The notes under the pieces are model-generated. The model was given only the letters and a program-made list of their open reading frames with translations, ran no database searches and was not told the DNA's origin. The position numbers and the translations under genes are program-made. A DNA stretch of 21,051 nt, taken from NCBI RefSeq assembly GCF_946478835.1, contig NZ_CAMLDV010000050.1:1-21051 (forward strand). Reading direction: 5' to 3'. The DNA comes from an uncultured Bdellovibrio sp. GTDB lineage: Bacteria > Bdellovibrionota > Bdellovibrionia > Bdellovibrionales > Bdellovibrionaceae. Below, piece after piece: positions 1 through 7,500 of this stretch. The stretch's first letter is position 1, and the number at the start of each line of letters is the position of its first letter.

Positions 1-616
1 TGTGCAAGGTATGACAACGGCAAAGGTCACGCAAGTCTGCGAACAAGACGGTCGCAATCCTTACGCCGTGATTATTATCACAGTACCTATGAGCGAATTC
101 GATTATTCAAATGCGACATCCCCTGCTTTTGGTGCGAAGGTTTCATTAACTGCCATCAATAATCCCCAACTAGGAACAATGTTTATTTATCCTCGCTCTC
201 ATTACAGTGATCAGTACTTCCGCGTGATGTCTCGTCGGGAAAAAGCCAGCATTACTATTTTCAGACAAGCTGACTTCGGCGATATGGATTTCCGCCGCGA
301 AAATGCTTTGTTGTTGGCCTTCCTTTTAAAATCAAACTCGAATCAACAGACTTCAAAAAAGATCGCGTCTTCGGTGGGTAAGAGATTAGTTTTTAATCGC
401 GGATCTTTTGACATGAACGAATCTCAGTACCGTTCTCAAGCAACAAAGGCCGCAAGCATTATGGACTCTATCAATGGCACCATTCAGGACGCCATCAACA
501 CCGATCGCGCCTCTTTTAACGTTTTCATGCCGCCTAAGACGTGCCGCAAGGACACAGGTCCTTGTCCTAACAATGACGGTTACGGCTTTGGTTTAAGCGT
601 CACAATTCGCTTCTAA
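1..616 (+). CDS. Hypothetical protein, 5' end cut by the window
   Basis: The reading frame is open from the left edge (GTG at 2 is the first possible start in view) to TAA at 614-616, so the true start probably lies outside. About 204 residues are visible. I do not recognise a family. The visible part alternates beta-prone stretches (VIIITVPM near residue 23, TMFIYPR near 59) with a polar, Ser/Asn/Gln-rich middle. The C-terminus has two cysteines seven residues apart (CRKDTGPC) and ends in an aromatic residue (LSVTIRF). That ending and the paired cysteines fit an exported or outer-membrane protein, but the N-terminus that would show a signal peptide is missing. No terminator-like hairpin follows it. 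Confidence 0.6.
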   Translation, partial: VQGMTTAKVTQVCEQDGRNPYAVIIITVPMSEFDYSNATSPAFGAKVSLTAINNPQLGTMFIYPRSHYSDQYFRVMSRREKASITIFRQADFGDMDFRRENALLLAFLLKSNSNQQTSKKIASSVGKRLVFNRGSFDMNESQYRSQATKAASIMDSINGTIQDAINTDRASFNVFMPPKTCRKDTGPCPNNDGYGFGLSVTIRF

Positions 617-650
617 AATTCGCATATATAGCCCAGAGCAGCAATAGTCG

Positions 651-680
651 TTGACAGTCGACCTCGCGAGCCTTTATTTA
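651..680 (+). promoter_or_regulatory. Possible sigma70-like promoter upstream of the small secreted protein and ndk
   Basis: A perfect TTGACA at 651-656 is followed after 18 nt by a weak -10, TATTTA, at 675-680. The predicted start near 687 would fall inside the hairpin at 681-696. It would serve the gene at 702 and probably ndk downstream. Confidence 0.4.
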
Positions 681-696
681 ATCTCCTCCGGGAGAT
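681..696 (+). promoter_or_regulatory. Hairpin/dyad containing the Shine-Dalgarno of the gene at 702
   Basis: ATCTCC (681-686), loop TCCG, GGAGAT (691-696) form a perfect 6-bp stem closed by a UNCG-type tetraloop. The ribosome binding site GGAG (691-694, 7 nt before the ATG at 702) is entirely inside the 3' arm, so if the full stem is transcribed it would hide the SD. If transcription starts near 687, the same dyad could only act as a DNA site. Confidence 0.5.
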
Positions 697-701
697 CTAA
701 G

Positions 702-1004
702 ATGAAGAAATTATTGGTTTTTGCCCTGCTTGCGGCAAGCCCAGCAATGGCTGGTAGAATGGATGAAATTGTGATCATGACGCTTGAAAGTGTGGAGAGC
801 ACTTTGGGTCTTGCGGGCAGTCCTGAGTTCCCGTTCACGGTTAAGTACCAAGATTTCACCAAAGCGGCTCCGGGTCGCGATCTTGCGGTGAAAACGGAAA
901 TCGTTGTTCCTAACCAAGATGGAACAAACCAAGAGTGGACATGTGTCACTCAATTCGTTAAAACTCCCACGTTCTTTAAAGTTTCAGAAACAGATTGTAA
1001 TTAA
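702..1004 (+). CDS. Small secreted protein of unknown function
   Basis: The ATG at 702 is chosen because GGAG lies 7 nt upstream and the product begins with a clear Sec signal peptide (MKKLLVFALLAASPAMA, cleavage predicted after AMA near residue 17). The mature protein is about 83 residues with two cysteines, one in EWTC and one in the C-terminal TDCN, which could form a disulfide in the periplasm. A longer frame from TTG at 651 is unlikely because that codon is part of the -35 box. It lies 12 nt before ndk and is probably co-transcribed with it. I recognise no family. Confidence 0.8.
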   Translation: MKKLLVFALLAASPAMAGRMDEIVIMTLESVESTLGLAGSPEFPFTVKYQDFTKAAPGRDLAVKTEIVVPNQDGTNQEWTCVTQFVKTPTFFKVSETDCN

Positions 1005-1016
1005 CAAGGAGATACC

Positions 1017-1442
1017 ATGGCTATCGAACAAACATTCTCAATCATTAAGCCAAACGCAATGAAGAAAAACGCGATCGGCGATATCATCAGCATGTTTGAA
1101 GCAAACGGTTTGAAAATCGCTGCTGCAAAAATCACTATCCTTTCTAAAGCTAAAGCTGAAGAGTTCTACGCTGAACACAAAGAGCGTCCTTTCTTCGGTG
1201 AGCTTGTTTCTTTCATGACTTCAGGCCCCGTTTGCTTGATGTGCTTGCAAGGTGAAAACGCAGTTTTGAAAAACCGCGAAATCATGGGTGCTACTGATCC
1301 TAAGAAAGCTAACGCTGGAACAGTTCGCGCTAAATTCGGTGACAATGTTGGTGAGAACGCAGTTCACGGTTCTGACTCTGCAGCTTCTGCAGCTCGCGAA
1401 CTTGCTTTGTTCTTCGAAAAACAAGAAATCTGCAACGTATAG
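1017..1442 (+). CDS. ndk: Nucleoside diphosphate kinase
   Basis: This enzyme transfers the gamma-phosphate of ATP to other (d)NDPs through a phosphohistidine, balancing cytoplasmic (d)NTP pools. At 141 residues it has the family's usual length. Visible signature residues are the N-terminal FSIIKPNA with Lys11, Tyr51 in EEFYAEH, Arg87 ([11 protein letters not shown]), Arg104 (GTVRAKFG), Asn114 and the active-site His117 in NAVHGSDS. A strong SD, AAGGAG at 1006-1011, sits 5 nt before the ATG. No terminator lies between its stop and the next ATG. The nearest terminator-like hairpin is inside the next gene (1488-1512). Confidence 0.98.
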   Translation: MAIEQTFSIIKPNAMKKNAIGDIISMFEANGLKIAAAKITILSKAKAEEFYAEHKERPFFGELVSFMTSGPVCLMCLQGENAVLKNREIMGATDPKKANAGTVRAKFGDNVGENAVHGSDSAASAARELALFFEKQEICNV

Positions 1443-1443
1443 T
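1414..1443 (+). promoter_or_regulatory. Possible promoter of the RNA methyltransferase, inside the end of ndk
   Basis: TCGAAA at 1414-1419 and TATAGT at 1438-1443 (five of six matches to TATAAT) are 18 nt apart. The -10 overlaps the ndk stop codon. A start near 1450 would give a leader of about 18 nt with no SD. Confidence 0.35.
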
Positions 1444-1467
1444 TCTAAACTGAAATTGCGATTTTAA

Positions 1468-2649
1468 ATGTCTGCAAAATCAAACAAGGGGGGAGCGCAA
1501 GCTCCCCTTCTTGGTTCAAAGATCAGATTGAATATTGAAAAACTCGCCATTGGCGGTGCTGGAGTCGCTCGACACGAGGGCATGGTCGTCTTCGTTCCTC
1601 AAGCAGCGCCCAATGAAGAAGTTCTTGCCGAAGTGACTTTGGTTAAAAAAAATTTCGTCGAAGCCAAGCTCGTTGAAGTTTTAAAACCCAGTCCTTTTCG
1701 TCGTGAACCACCTTGTCCTGTCGCCAACGACTGTGGCGGTTGCAACTGGCAACACATCACTGAAGATGAACAACGCCGACAAAAGGAAAAACTTGTTCTT
1801 GAGACCATTCAAAAATTCAACCGTGGCGTTGAGTTTGAATATCTTCCGATTCAAGAAAGTCCGCGCGTTTTAAGATACCGCAACCGCATTCAACCAAAAT
1901 TCAAGCACAACCGTTTTGGATTTTTCGCGCGCAACTCTCACGACATTGTTGAGATTAACGATTGCCCGATCACGGAAAGTGCGCTCACAGATAAATTCGG
2001 TGAAGTGAAAGAGTGGTTGAAAGAGAAAAACTCCAAGGACCTTCAACGCCTTGAGATGTACATCTCGGAGGAAGGTCCTGTTCGTTATGGGCTTATCAAC
2101 GAGGATGATGACGGTATCGGTTTTTCTCAGGTCAATCGTTTCCAAAATGAAGACCTGATACATACAGCCTTATCGTGGGCGGGTGAGGAAAAGTACGAGC
2201 AGGTATTCGATCTTTATGCTGGGTCCGGAAACTTCACGTTTCCTTTTGCTCAAAAATATCCCGAAGCTCAAATCACGGGTGTTGAATTAAACCCTAAACT
2301 TGTCGAACGAGCAAAATCTCGCATTCAAGGTCAGCGTGTGAAGTATTTCCTTTCAGACGTGGAAACCTACATGCGCAGGGCTTCCATCGGAAAACAGGAC
2401 CTGGTCCTGCTCGATCCGCCTCGTGCTGGAGCGAGTGAGCTTATTATGCGTACACTCGCAGCGGCTCAGCCAAAAAAGATCATCTACATCAGTTGCCATC
2501 CGGTCTCTTTGGCTCGCGATCTTAACTGGTTCTTTGCTTGGTCACAGAAATTGGGCACTCGAATGAAGCTCACTCGGGTTCAAGCCTTCGAGATGTTCCC
2601 GCAGACCGACCATGTTGAGACTATTGCAGAGCTCAGGGTTGACTCTTAG
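1468..2649 (+). CDS. 23S rRNA/tRNA m5U methyltransferase, RumA/TrmA family with 4Fe-4S cluster
   Basis: It is a SAM-dependent enzyme that makes 5-methyluridine in RNA, most likely in 23S rRNA (RlmD/RlmCD type), because it combines a TRAM domain with an iron-sulfur cluster. TRAM is near residues 16-75. Cluster cysteines are Cys83, Cys89, Cys92 (CPVANDCGGC) and Cys166 (NDCPIT). The SAM-binding loop is DLYAGSGNF (248-256), followed by LLDPPRAG. The nucleophile is Cys343 in ISCHP and the base is Glu384 in DHVETIAEL. The length of 393 is somewhat shorter than E. coli RumA. The ATG has no SD; it is chosen because TRAM begins just downstream. A GC-rich terminator-like hairpin falls within codons 7-15. 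The exact target base (rRNA or tRNA) cannot be told from sequence. Confidence 0.92.
   Translation: MSAKSNKGGAQAPLLGSKIRLNIEKLAIGGAGVARHEGMVVFVPQAAPNEEVLAEVTLVKKNFVEAKLVEVLKPSPFRREPPCPVANDCGGCNWQHITEDEQRRQKEKLVLETIQKFNRGVEFEYLPIQESPRVLRYRNRIQPKFKHNRFGFFARNSHDIVEINDCPITESALTDKFGEVKEWLKEKNSKDLQRLEMYISEEGPVRYGLINEDDDGIGFSQVNRFQNEDLIHTALSWAGEEKYEQVFDLYAGSGNFTFPFAQKYPEAQITGVELNPKLVERAKSRIQGQRVKYFLSDVETYMRRASIGKQDLVLLDPPRAGASELIMRTLAAAQPKKIIYISCHPVSLARDLNWFFAWSQKLGTRMKLTRVQAFEMFPQTDHVETIAELRVDS
1488..1512 (+). terminator. Terminator-like hairpin inside the start of the methyltransferase gene
   Basis: GGGGAGC (1490-1496), GCAA tetraloop, GCTCCCC (1501-1507) make seven Watson-Crick pairs, with two more G-U pairs at 1488-1489/1508-1509 and a short T-rich tail (TTCTT). 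The shape is that of an intrinsic terminator with a GNRA loop, although the U tract is poor. It may end ndk transcripts or act as an attenuator. Confidence 0.5.
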
Positions 2650-2672
2650 TCTTCAAATGATACCTTTTTAAC

Positions 2673-3443
2673 ATGCGTAAATGGATTCTCGCACTGTGCA
2701 CACTTTCCATGCTGACCTGCGCCGTTTTATCGGGCTGTGCTACTTGGGGAGAAGATAAAAAGAAAGCTGACCTTCACCTTCGTTTGGGAACTTCTCAACT
2801 CGAAAGTGGCAACTATCCCTACGCTCTTCGTGAGCTTCTTGAAGCTGAAAAATTGGATTCAGAAAATCCGGTCACGCAAAACAACCTGGGCCTCGTCTAC
2901 TTTTTCCGTGAACGCTACGATCTTGCAGAGAAGCATCTTCGTAAAGCGATTGCGATGGATGAAAAGTACACGGAAGCTCGCAACAATCTTTCGCGCGTTT
3001 TGATCGAAGAAGCTAAATACGCTGAAGCGGAAAAAGAATTGCGCGTTGTTTTAAATGATCTCACTTATCCAAGTCCCGACAAAGCGTACATCAACTTGGG
3101 GCTCGCGAAATTTAACCAAAAAGATTACGTCGCTGCTCGCAATGCTTTTTCAAAAGTGCTGAACAAAAATCCTGATGATTGCATTTCCAGCACGTACTTC
3201 GGTCGCACGTTTTTTGAGACTGAAGATTATTCTAGAGCGGCAGAAACTTTGGATCGCGCGATCGGTTTCTGCCAAAAGAATTTGTACGATGAACCTCACT
3301 ACTACAGTGCCTTGGCTTACTACCGTCTTGGCGAGAAATCGAAATCGGTGGCTCGCTTTGAAGAGTTGATTAAGTACTATCCGGATGGAAAGTACCGCGA
3401 GAAAGCCAAAGGAATGCTCAGCTTGATTCGAAAGGGACATTGA
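2673..3443 (+). CDS. TPR-repeat lipoprotein (PilF/PilW-like)
   Basis: The N-terminus is a lipoprotein signal with lipobox LSGC (Cys22), so the mature protein should be anchored to a membrane facing the periplasm. The rest is helical tetratricopeptide repeats covering about residues 33-250. Repeat hallmarks include [40 protein letters not shown] and [20 protein letters not shown]. This architecture and size (256 residues) match PilF/PilW, the outer-membrane lipoprotein that assists type IV pilus secretin assembly, but other TPR lipoproteins look alike and no pilus gene is adjacent. There is no SD. TTGACT at 2639-2644 and a weak TACCTT at 2661-2666 lie so close to the ATG that a leaderless mRNA is possible. 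Its TGA overlaps the next ATG (TGATG). Confidence 0.85.
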   Translation: MRKWILALCTLSMLTCAVLSGCATWGEDKKKADLHLRLGTSQLESGNYPYALRELLEAEKLDSENPVTQNNLGLVYFFRERYDLAEKHLRKAIAMDEKYTEARNNLSRVLIEEAKYAEAEKELRVVLNDLTYPSPDKAYINLGLAKFNQKDYVAARNAFSKVLNKNPDDCISSTYFGRTFFETEDYSRAAETLDRAIGFCQKNLYDEPHYYSALAYYRLGEKSKSVARFEELIKYYPDGKYREKAKGMLSLIRKGH

Positions 3444-4600
3444 TGAAAAAGACTGGTGAAATTTTAAAGAAAGCCCGCGAGGAAAAAGGCCTTTCTCTTC
3501 ATGAAATTGGTCTTTCTTTAAAAATTAACAGCAAGGTTTTAAAAGCCATCGAAGAAGGCGACGATGCTCATCTTCCGGCAAAAACTTTCTTGCGTGGCTT
3601 TGTGCAAAGTTACGCCAACTTTCTTCATCTTGATTCCGAAAAAGTTCTTGAGGTCTTTTACGAAGAGATGGGCTCGACTCGTCCGAAGCCTTACATCCGT
3701 CCTCACGACGGTGAAAAAGCGGAGGTAAAAGAAGAGGCTGCGGCAACAACAGCAACGTCGACTCAAGCTTCCACATCGGCATCCACTGCTACACCCGCTG
3801 CGAAGACAGAAACTTCTGAAGCCACTGTCACTCCAATTCGCAAGGCAACACCTCCGCCAAGTTCTTCTGATGGAATGCAGTCTTTGCGTGAAAATAAATC
3901 CAGCAAAACAATTATCATTGCAGTGATCGGTGTGGTTCTTGTTGGTTTGATTCTTTTCACTAAGAAAATGATCGACAAATATTCTAAAGAAGCCGAAGTG
4001 CCAAGCAATGAAGTGGCACAAACTATTGAAGGTGCTACTCCGGTAACAGAGGAAACTCCGACTTTGGTTGAAAATGAAACCACGGATAAAAAAGAGGCCA
4101 CAAGTCCTCTTGGAAATTTAACAACGGCTCCAACACCGTCAGCACCGGCTTCATTGCCTTCACCAACACCGACGCCGACAAAACCTATGACGGCGGCCAC
4201 TCCAGTTGCGACTCCAACTCCGTCACCGACTCCGGTTACAAAACCGAGTCCAACTCCAACACCTGTGGCAAGTCCTTCACCTTCACCTTCTCCAACGCCT
4301 TCAGCAACGCCAGTTGCAAGTCCATCGCCAACACCAACACCGAAGCCAACTCCAAAAGAGGAAGCAAATAAACCTGTTGAGTTGATCGTCGAAGCTTTGG
4401 ATACAGTGGAGATTGAATACGCTTCTCCGACGGGTAAACCGCAAAAAATCAAACTTTCTGCGGAACAAGTTCATACTTTCAAAAGTAAGAGTGGTTTAAA
4501 AATTAATTTCTCTAACGGTGGCGCCGTAAACTTGATCCTGAACGGAAAAGAAGTCGGCATTCCGGGAGACCTTGGTAAACCTATCAAGTTGAGCTACTAA
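3443..4600 (+). CDS. rodZ: RodZ-like protein: N-terminal HTH, one TM helix, C-terminal RodZ-type domain
   Basis: Residues 1-80 form a Cro/C1-type HTH of the RodZ kind ([19 protein letters not shown], then [20 protein letters not shown]). A Ser/Thr/Ala linker follows, then a TM helix at about 155-173 ([17 protein letters not shown]), a long periplasmic linker rich in Pro, Thr and Ser with SPTPTP-like repeats (about 220-305), and a compact C-terminal beta domain (about 312-385). RodZ links the MreB cytoskeleton to the wall-synthesis machinery and sets rod shape. The ATG at 3443 overlaps the preceding TGA by one base, with AAAGGGA 5 nt upstream; TTG at 3440 is less likely. mreB is not nearby, so the symbol rests on domain order alone. 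Confidence 0.8.
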   Translation: MKKTGEILKKAREEKGLSLHEIGLSLKINSKVLKAIEEGDDAHLPAKTFLRGFVQSYANFLHLDSEKVLEVFYEEMGSTRPKPYIRPHDGEKAEVKEEAAATTATSTQASTSASTATPAAKTETSEATVTPIRKATPPPSSSDGMQSLRENKSSKTIIIAVIGVVLVGLILFTKKMIDKYSKEAEVPSNEVAQTIEGATPVTEETPTLVENETTDKKEATSPLGNLTTAPTPSAPASLPSPTPTPTKPMTAATPVATPTPSPTPVTKPSPTPTPVASPSPSPSPTPSATPVASPSPTPTPKPTPKEEANKPVELIVEALDTVEIEYASPTGKPQKIKLSAEQVHTFKSKSGLKINFSNGGAVNLILNGKEVGIPGDLGKPIKLSY

Positions 4601-4602
4601 GC

Positions 4603-5919
4603 TTGAAAGATTTCCGCCGCATCTGGGGCTTAAGCCTTCTCGTTAAAATGATCCTTGCGGCACTCATTCCACTGAGTGCCGACGAAGCTTATTACTGGGT
4701 CTGGGCCCAGCGTCTGCAACTGAGTTACTTTGACCATCCACCGATGGTGGCGTGGTTATTTTCCATCGGACATTTCCTTGAGCCTTTTGCAAATGCGGTT
4801 CGTTGGCCTGCTGTGATTTTAGGTCATGGTATGTTGGCCGTGTGGTACTTGATTCTAAAAGATCGCGTGGATTTTGCGAAAATCAAAACATGGGCATACC
4901 TGGTTTTGTTTTCTCCCCTTCTGGGTTTTGGTTCTTTGATTGTGACACCTGATTTGCCTGTGATGTTCTTTTGGTCACTTGCGATTCTTTTGACTTTAAA
5001 AGCTCTGGAAGAAAAATCTTTGCTCGCGTATGTGGGTTTAGGTGCGGCACTTGGTTTAGGATTTTGTTCGAAATATCATATTGTTCTCTTTGTTCCGTGC
5101 CTTCTTGTGTTTCTTTTTGTCGAGAAAAAATGGAAAGACGTTAAGTGGAGTGGTGTTCTTCTCACAATCATCACAGGACTGCTTTTCTCAGCACCTGTGA
5201 TCGTGTGGAATGCACAAAACGGTTTTGCTTCTTTTGAGTTTCAGTTGAAGCACGGTTTAGAGAAAACCTCTTACAATCCTGAGTGGACGATTTCTTACGT
5301 CTTGGGACAGGTCTTGATTCTTTTTCCGCTGGTGTTTTGGGCTGCGATTCGCGCCCAAGTTCCTAGGAACATGCGCTGGTTGTATTATTTCGGCTGGGGA
5401 CCTCTTCTATTTTTCCTTTACACATCGTTTAGAGCCCTGGTGGAAGCGAATTGGCCGATCATTGCGTATCCGGCTGTCATCGGTTTGGCTCTTTTTTATT
5501 CTCGAACGCAGAAGTGGCTTAAATACTATGTCTGCTTCTGGGGACTTATTTTTGTTATCGTGATCGCAACACTTTTCACACCTGCACTTCGTAACTTAAG
5601 TGAAAAAGTTCAAGAACCCTACGTACTTCAAGAAATCAGCTCTATTGCTCACGAATACCACCCGCTCTATGCAAGCTCTTATCAAATGGCGTCATCCATT
5701 TGGTATTTCAGCAAAGTTCCTACGTTCAAGCTTCAAGGAATCAGTCGTTATGACTTCTTTGACACACTTCCTGAAGCGCAGCCGCAAGGAAATGTCTTTT
5801 ATTTGGTGAAGCGCGAGAGAAATGGTTTACCAAAGTGGATTTCCGAACAACAATGGCAAATGAAAGAGATCAAAAAGATCTCTCCTGATTTTGTATTGTT
5901 GGAATTCACTCGACCATGA
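4603..5919 (+). CDS. Membrane glycosyltransferase, GT39/ArnT/PMT-like
   Basis: This is a polytopic inner-membrane protein of 438 residues with roughly ten hydrophobic segments and the family signatures DEAYYW (27-32) and YFDHPPM (42-48). The first carries the acidic residue typical of GT-C enzymes that transfer sugars from polyprenyl-phosphate donors to lipids or proteins. The donor and acceptor cannot be read from the sequence. The TTG at 4603 is preferred because it directly precedes the conserved N-terminal region and follows the rodZ-like stop by 2 nt; the SD is poor. Its TGA overlaps the next ATG (ATGA), so it is translationally coupled to the PHP-like protein, which suggests a shared envelope job. 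Confidence 0.88.
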   Translation: MKDFRRIWGLSLLVKMILAALIPLSADEAYYWVWAQRLQLSYFDHPPMVAWLFSIGHFLEPFANAVRWPAVILGHGMLAVWYLILKDRVDFAKIKTWAYLVLFSPLLGFGSLIVTPDLPVMFFWSLAILLTLKALEEKSLLAYVGLGAALGLGFCSKYHIVLFVPCLLVFLFVEKKWKDVKWSGVLLTIITGLLFSAPVIVWNAQNGFASFEFQLKHGLEKTSYNPEWTISYVLGQVLILFPLVFWAAIRAQVPRNMRWLYYFGWGPLLFFLYTSFRALVEANWPIIAYPAVIGLALFYSRTQKWLKYYVCFWGLIFVIVIATLFTPALRNLSEKVQEPYVLQEISSIAHEYHPLYASSYQMASSIWYFSKVPTFKLQGISRYDFFDTLPEAQPQGNVFYLVKRERNGLPKWISEQQWQMKEIKKISPDFVLLEFTRP

Positions 5920-7124
5920 AAGCCATTGGAGTCATCTCATTTCTGCTAGTCACTTATTTCTTGTACGGATTTTACATAAATCAGTACGAGGTTTCAGTCA
6001 TTCCTCCGCAGATCACACGCGAGCACTCACGACTTCTCAATGACTACAAGGGCGTGATGAACGTTCACACCGATTTAAGTAGCGGCTCGGCTACTTCAAG
6101 CTTTGTTATTACTTCTGCAAAATTGGCGAATTTGGATTTTTTGATGTTCACGGATTTGAACATCTTTAATATGCCAACGACATTTGAATCTTATCATGGA
6201 AATCTTTTGGTCTTTTCCGCGGGCAAGTACAGCTATTTAGATTCAAGACTGATTTATTATTCATTAAATCAAGAAAGCATCGGAAACAATCTTGGCGACG
6301 CTCAAGTAAAGCTCGCCGATCTTCTTTCGCAAAAAACAGGTGCTAGCAAAGACACTCTGACTATTCTCACACATCCCTACAAAGCTGGTTACTCTTGGAA
6401 TGGTGAAATTCCTTCTGGCCTTGATGGCTTTGAACTTCTCAACATGAAAAGCCTTGTGAATCGCGCCTGGGAAGAGTCGAAGATTTCAACGATCTGGAGT
6501 CTTGCGATTTATCCGTTTAATCCGCGTTTATCTTTCATTCGCCTTTACACAGAACCCACCGACGAAATCGCATTGTTGGATAAACTCAGCCAACACCGCC
6601 GTATTGTTGTGTATGCGGGAACAGAGGCCTCAGCGCGCGTGATTCCTCTTGCGAATTATTTTATTCGTTTCCCGAGTTACAAAAGATCTTTTGAATTTAT
6701 GAGCAATCATATTTTGCTTAAGTCAGAACTCACGGGAAGTTTTAACAGCGACCGTGTGAAAGTTTTTAATGCGCTTAAAAACGGAAACTTCTATATGGCG
6801 CTCGACATGCTAGGCGACCCGAAAGGTTTTATTGCGACTCTTGAAGAAGAAAACAAGTCGCACCTCATGGGTTCTGCTGTGAAGCTTTCTAAGAATATGT
6901 CTTTGAAAGTAAGTCTGCCTTCAAAGCCTAAAGATTTTTTTGAGATCATCATCTTTAAGAATGGCGAGATCGTTGCGCGCATCAATGATCCTGAAACTGT
7001 TTTTCCGATCACGCAGCCTGGAACTTATCGCGTGCAAGTGCGAGTCAGCCCCATGCTTCCTTTGCCTGACGCTAAAAAATGGATCACGTGGATTTACACG
7101 AATCCTTTTTACGTCACTCCGTAG
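5916..7124 (+). CDS. Membrane-anchored degenerate PHP-fold protein
   Basis: An N-terminal TM helix (about 4-20) anchors a 402-residue protein. Residues 46-82 follow the PHP metallo-phosphoesterase pattern: VMNVHTDLSSGS aligns with the usual HxHTxxSDG, and FLMFTDLN with aiTDHN. ILTHPY (150-155) and GFELLN (171-176) match later motifs. Several usual ligands are replaced: the first His is Asn49, the TDH His is Leu81, the next Glu motif reads SAGKYS, and the late GSDAH motif reads GTEAS (235-239). His51, His153 and Glu173 remain. The fold assignment is therefore firmer than any activity. The C-terminal part (about 310-402) is beta-rich. It overlaps the glycosyltransferase start-to-stop, and its 3' end overlaps the convergent ferredoxin gene by 11 nt. 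Confidence 0.75.
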   Translation: MKAIGVISFLLVTYFLYGFYINQYEVSVIPPQITREHSRLLNDYKGVMNVHTDLSSGSATSSFVITSAKLANLDFLMFTDLNIFNMPTTFESYHGNLLVFSAGKYSYLDSRLIYYSLNQESIGNNLGDAQVKLADLLSQKTGASKDTLTILTHPYKAGYSWNGEIPSGLDGFELLNMKSLVNRAWEESKISTIWSLAIYPFNPRLSFIRLYTEPTDEIALLDKLSQHRRIVVYAGTEASARVIPLANYFIRFPSYKRSFEFMSNHILLKSELTGSFNSDRVKVFNALKNGNFYMALDMLGDPKGFIATLEEENKSHLMGSAVKLSKNMSLKVSLPSKPKDFFEIIIFKNGEIVARINDPETVFPITQPGTYRVQVRVSPMLPLPDAKKWITWIYTNPFYVTP

Positions 7125-7431
7125 GGTCGTTTTTAATTTCTACGCTGAGGCCATCAACAGGTTGATTTTGGCAAGCCAGACGTTCGTGCGCTTTAAAACC
7201 ACGGTCTTGGGCCATCTCTTCTTCGATTTCGTTTCTGGGCCCTAGTTTTTCTAGTCCTTCGACGACGTGAACAAGGCATGTGCCGCAAGTTCCATTCCCG
7301 CCACAGGTATGGTTGATCTCGATTCCCTCTCGCAAAGCCACATCCAAGATGCTATGGTCTTTTTGACTCACTACGACATGGGGGTGCTCTGGTAAAAAGT
7401 TGATATATTTTCCAGACTTAGTCGCATTCAC
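7114..7431 (-). CDS. 2Fe-2S ferredoxin, plant/adrenodoxin type
   Basis: This is a small cytoplasmic electron carrier. Cluster ligands are Cys43, Cys49, Cys52 (CGGNGTCGTC) and Cys87 (LACQNQ), with the spacing of the [2Fe-2S] fold. HSILDVALREGI just before them is the usual helix. I start at the GTG at 7431 because AAGGAG (7446-7441) lies 9 nt upstream and the ferredoxin fold begins right after it. A GTG at 7473 would add 14 residues and has its purine-rich stretch too close to the codon. The partner reductase is not in the window. The gene ends convergently into the PHP-like gene with an 11-nt overlap. Confidence 0.9.
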   Translation of the reverse strand: MNATKSGKYINFLPEHPHVVVSQKDHSILDVALREGIEINHTCGGNGTCGTCLVHVVEGLEKLGPRNEIEEEMAQDRGFKAHERLACQNQPVDGLSVEIKNDPTE

Positions 7432-7464
7432 GCTAGGGAACTCCTTCAAAAGGGCACTCTTTAG

Positions 7465-7493
7465 TTGAAACACCCCTTCCCATTTTGTATCAA
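7465..7493 (+). promoter_or_regulatory. Promoter of the DnaQ-like gene, probably leaderless
   Basis: TTGAAA at 7465-7470, a 17-nt spacer and TATCAA at 7488-7493 end 7 nt before the ATG at 7501. No SD is present. The expected transcription start coincides with the start codon. The promoter overlaps the 5' region of the divergent ferredoxin gene. Confidence 0.55.
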
Positions 7494-7500
7494 TATTTTC

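Noticed and set aside
4130..4360. Repeat array, possible CRISPR or minisatellite
   Set aside because: The repeats are short codon-level repeats encoding SPTPTP-like linker inside rodZ; no spacers of constant length.
3763..4452. 229-codon minus-strand ORF rich in Val and Gly
   Set aside because: It is the shadow of the Pro/Thr/Ser repeats of the RodZ-like gene; no start signal and low-complexity composition.
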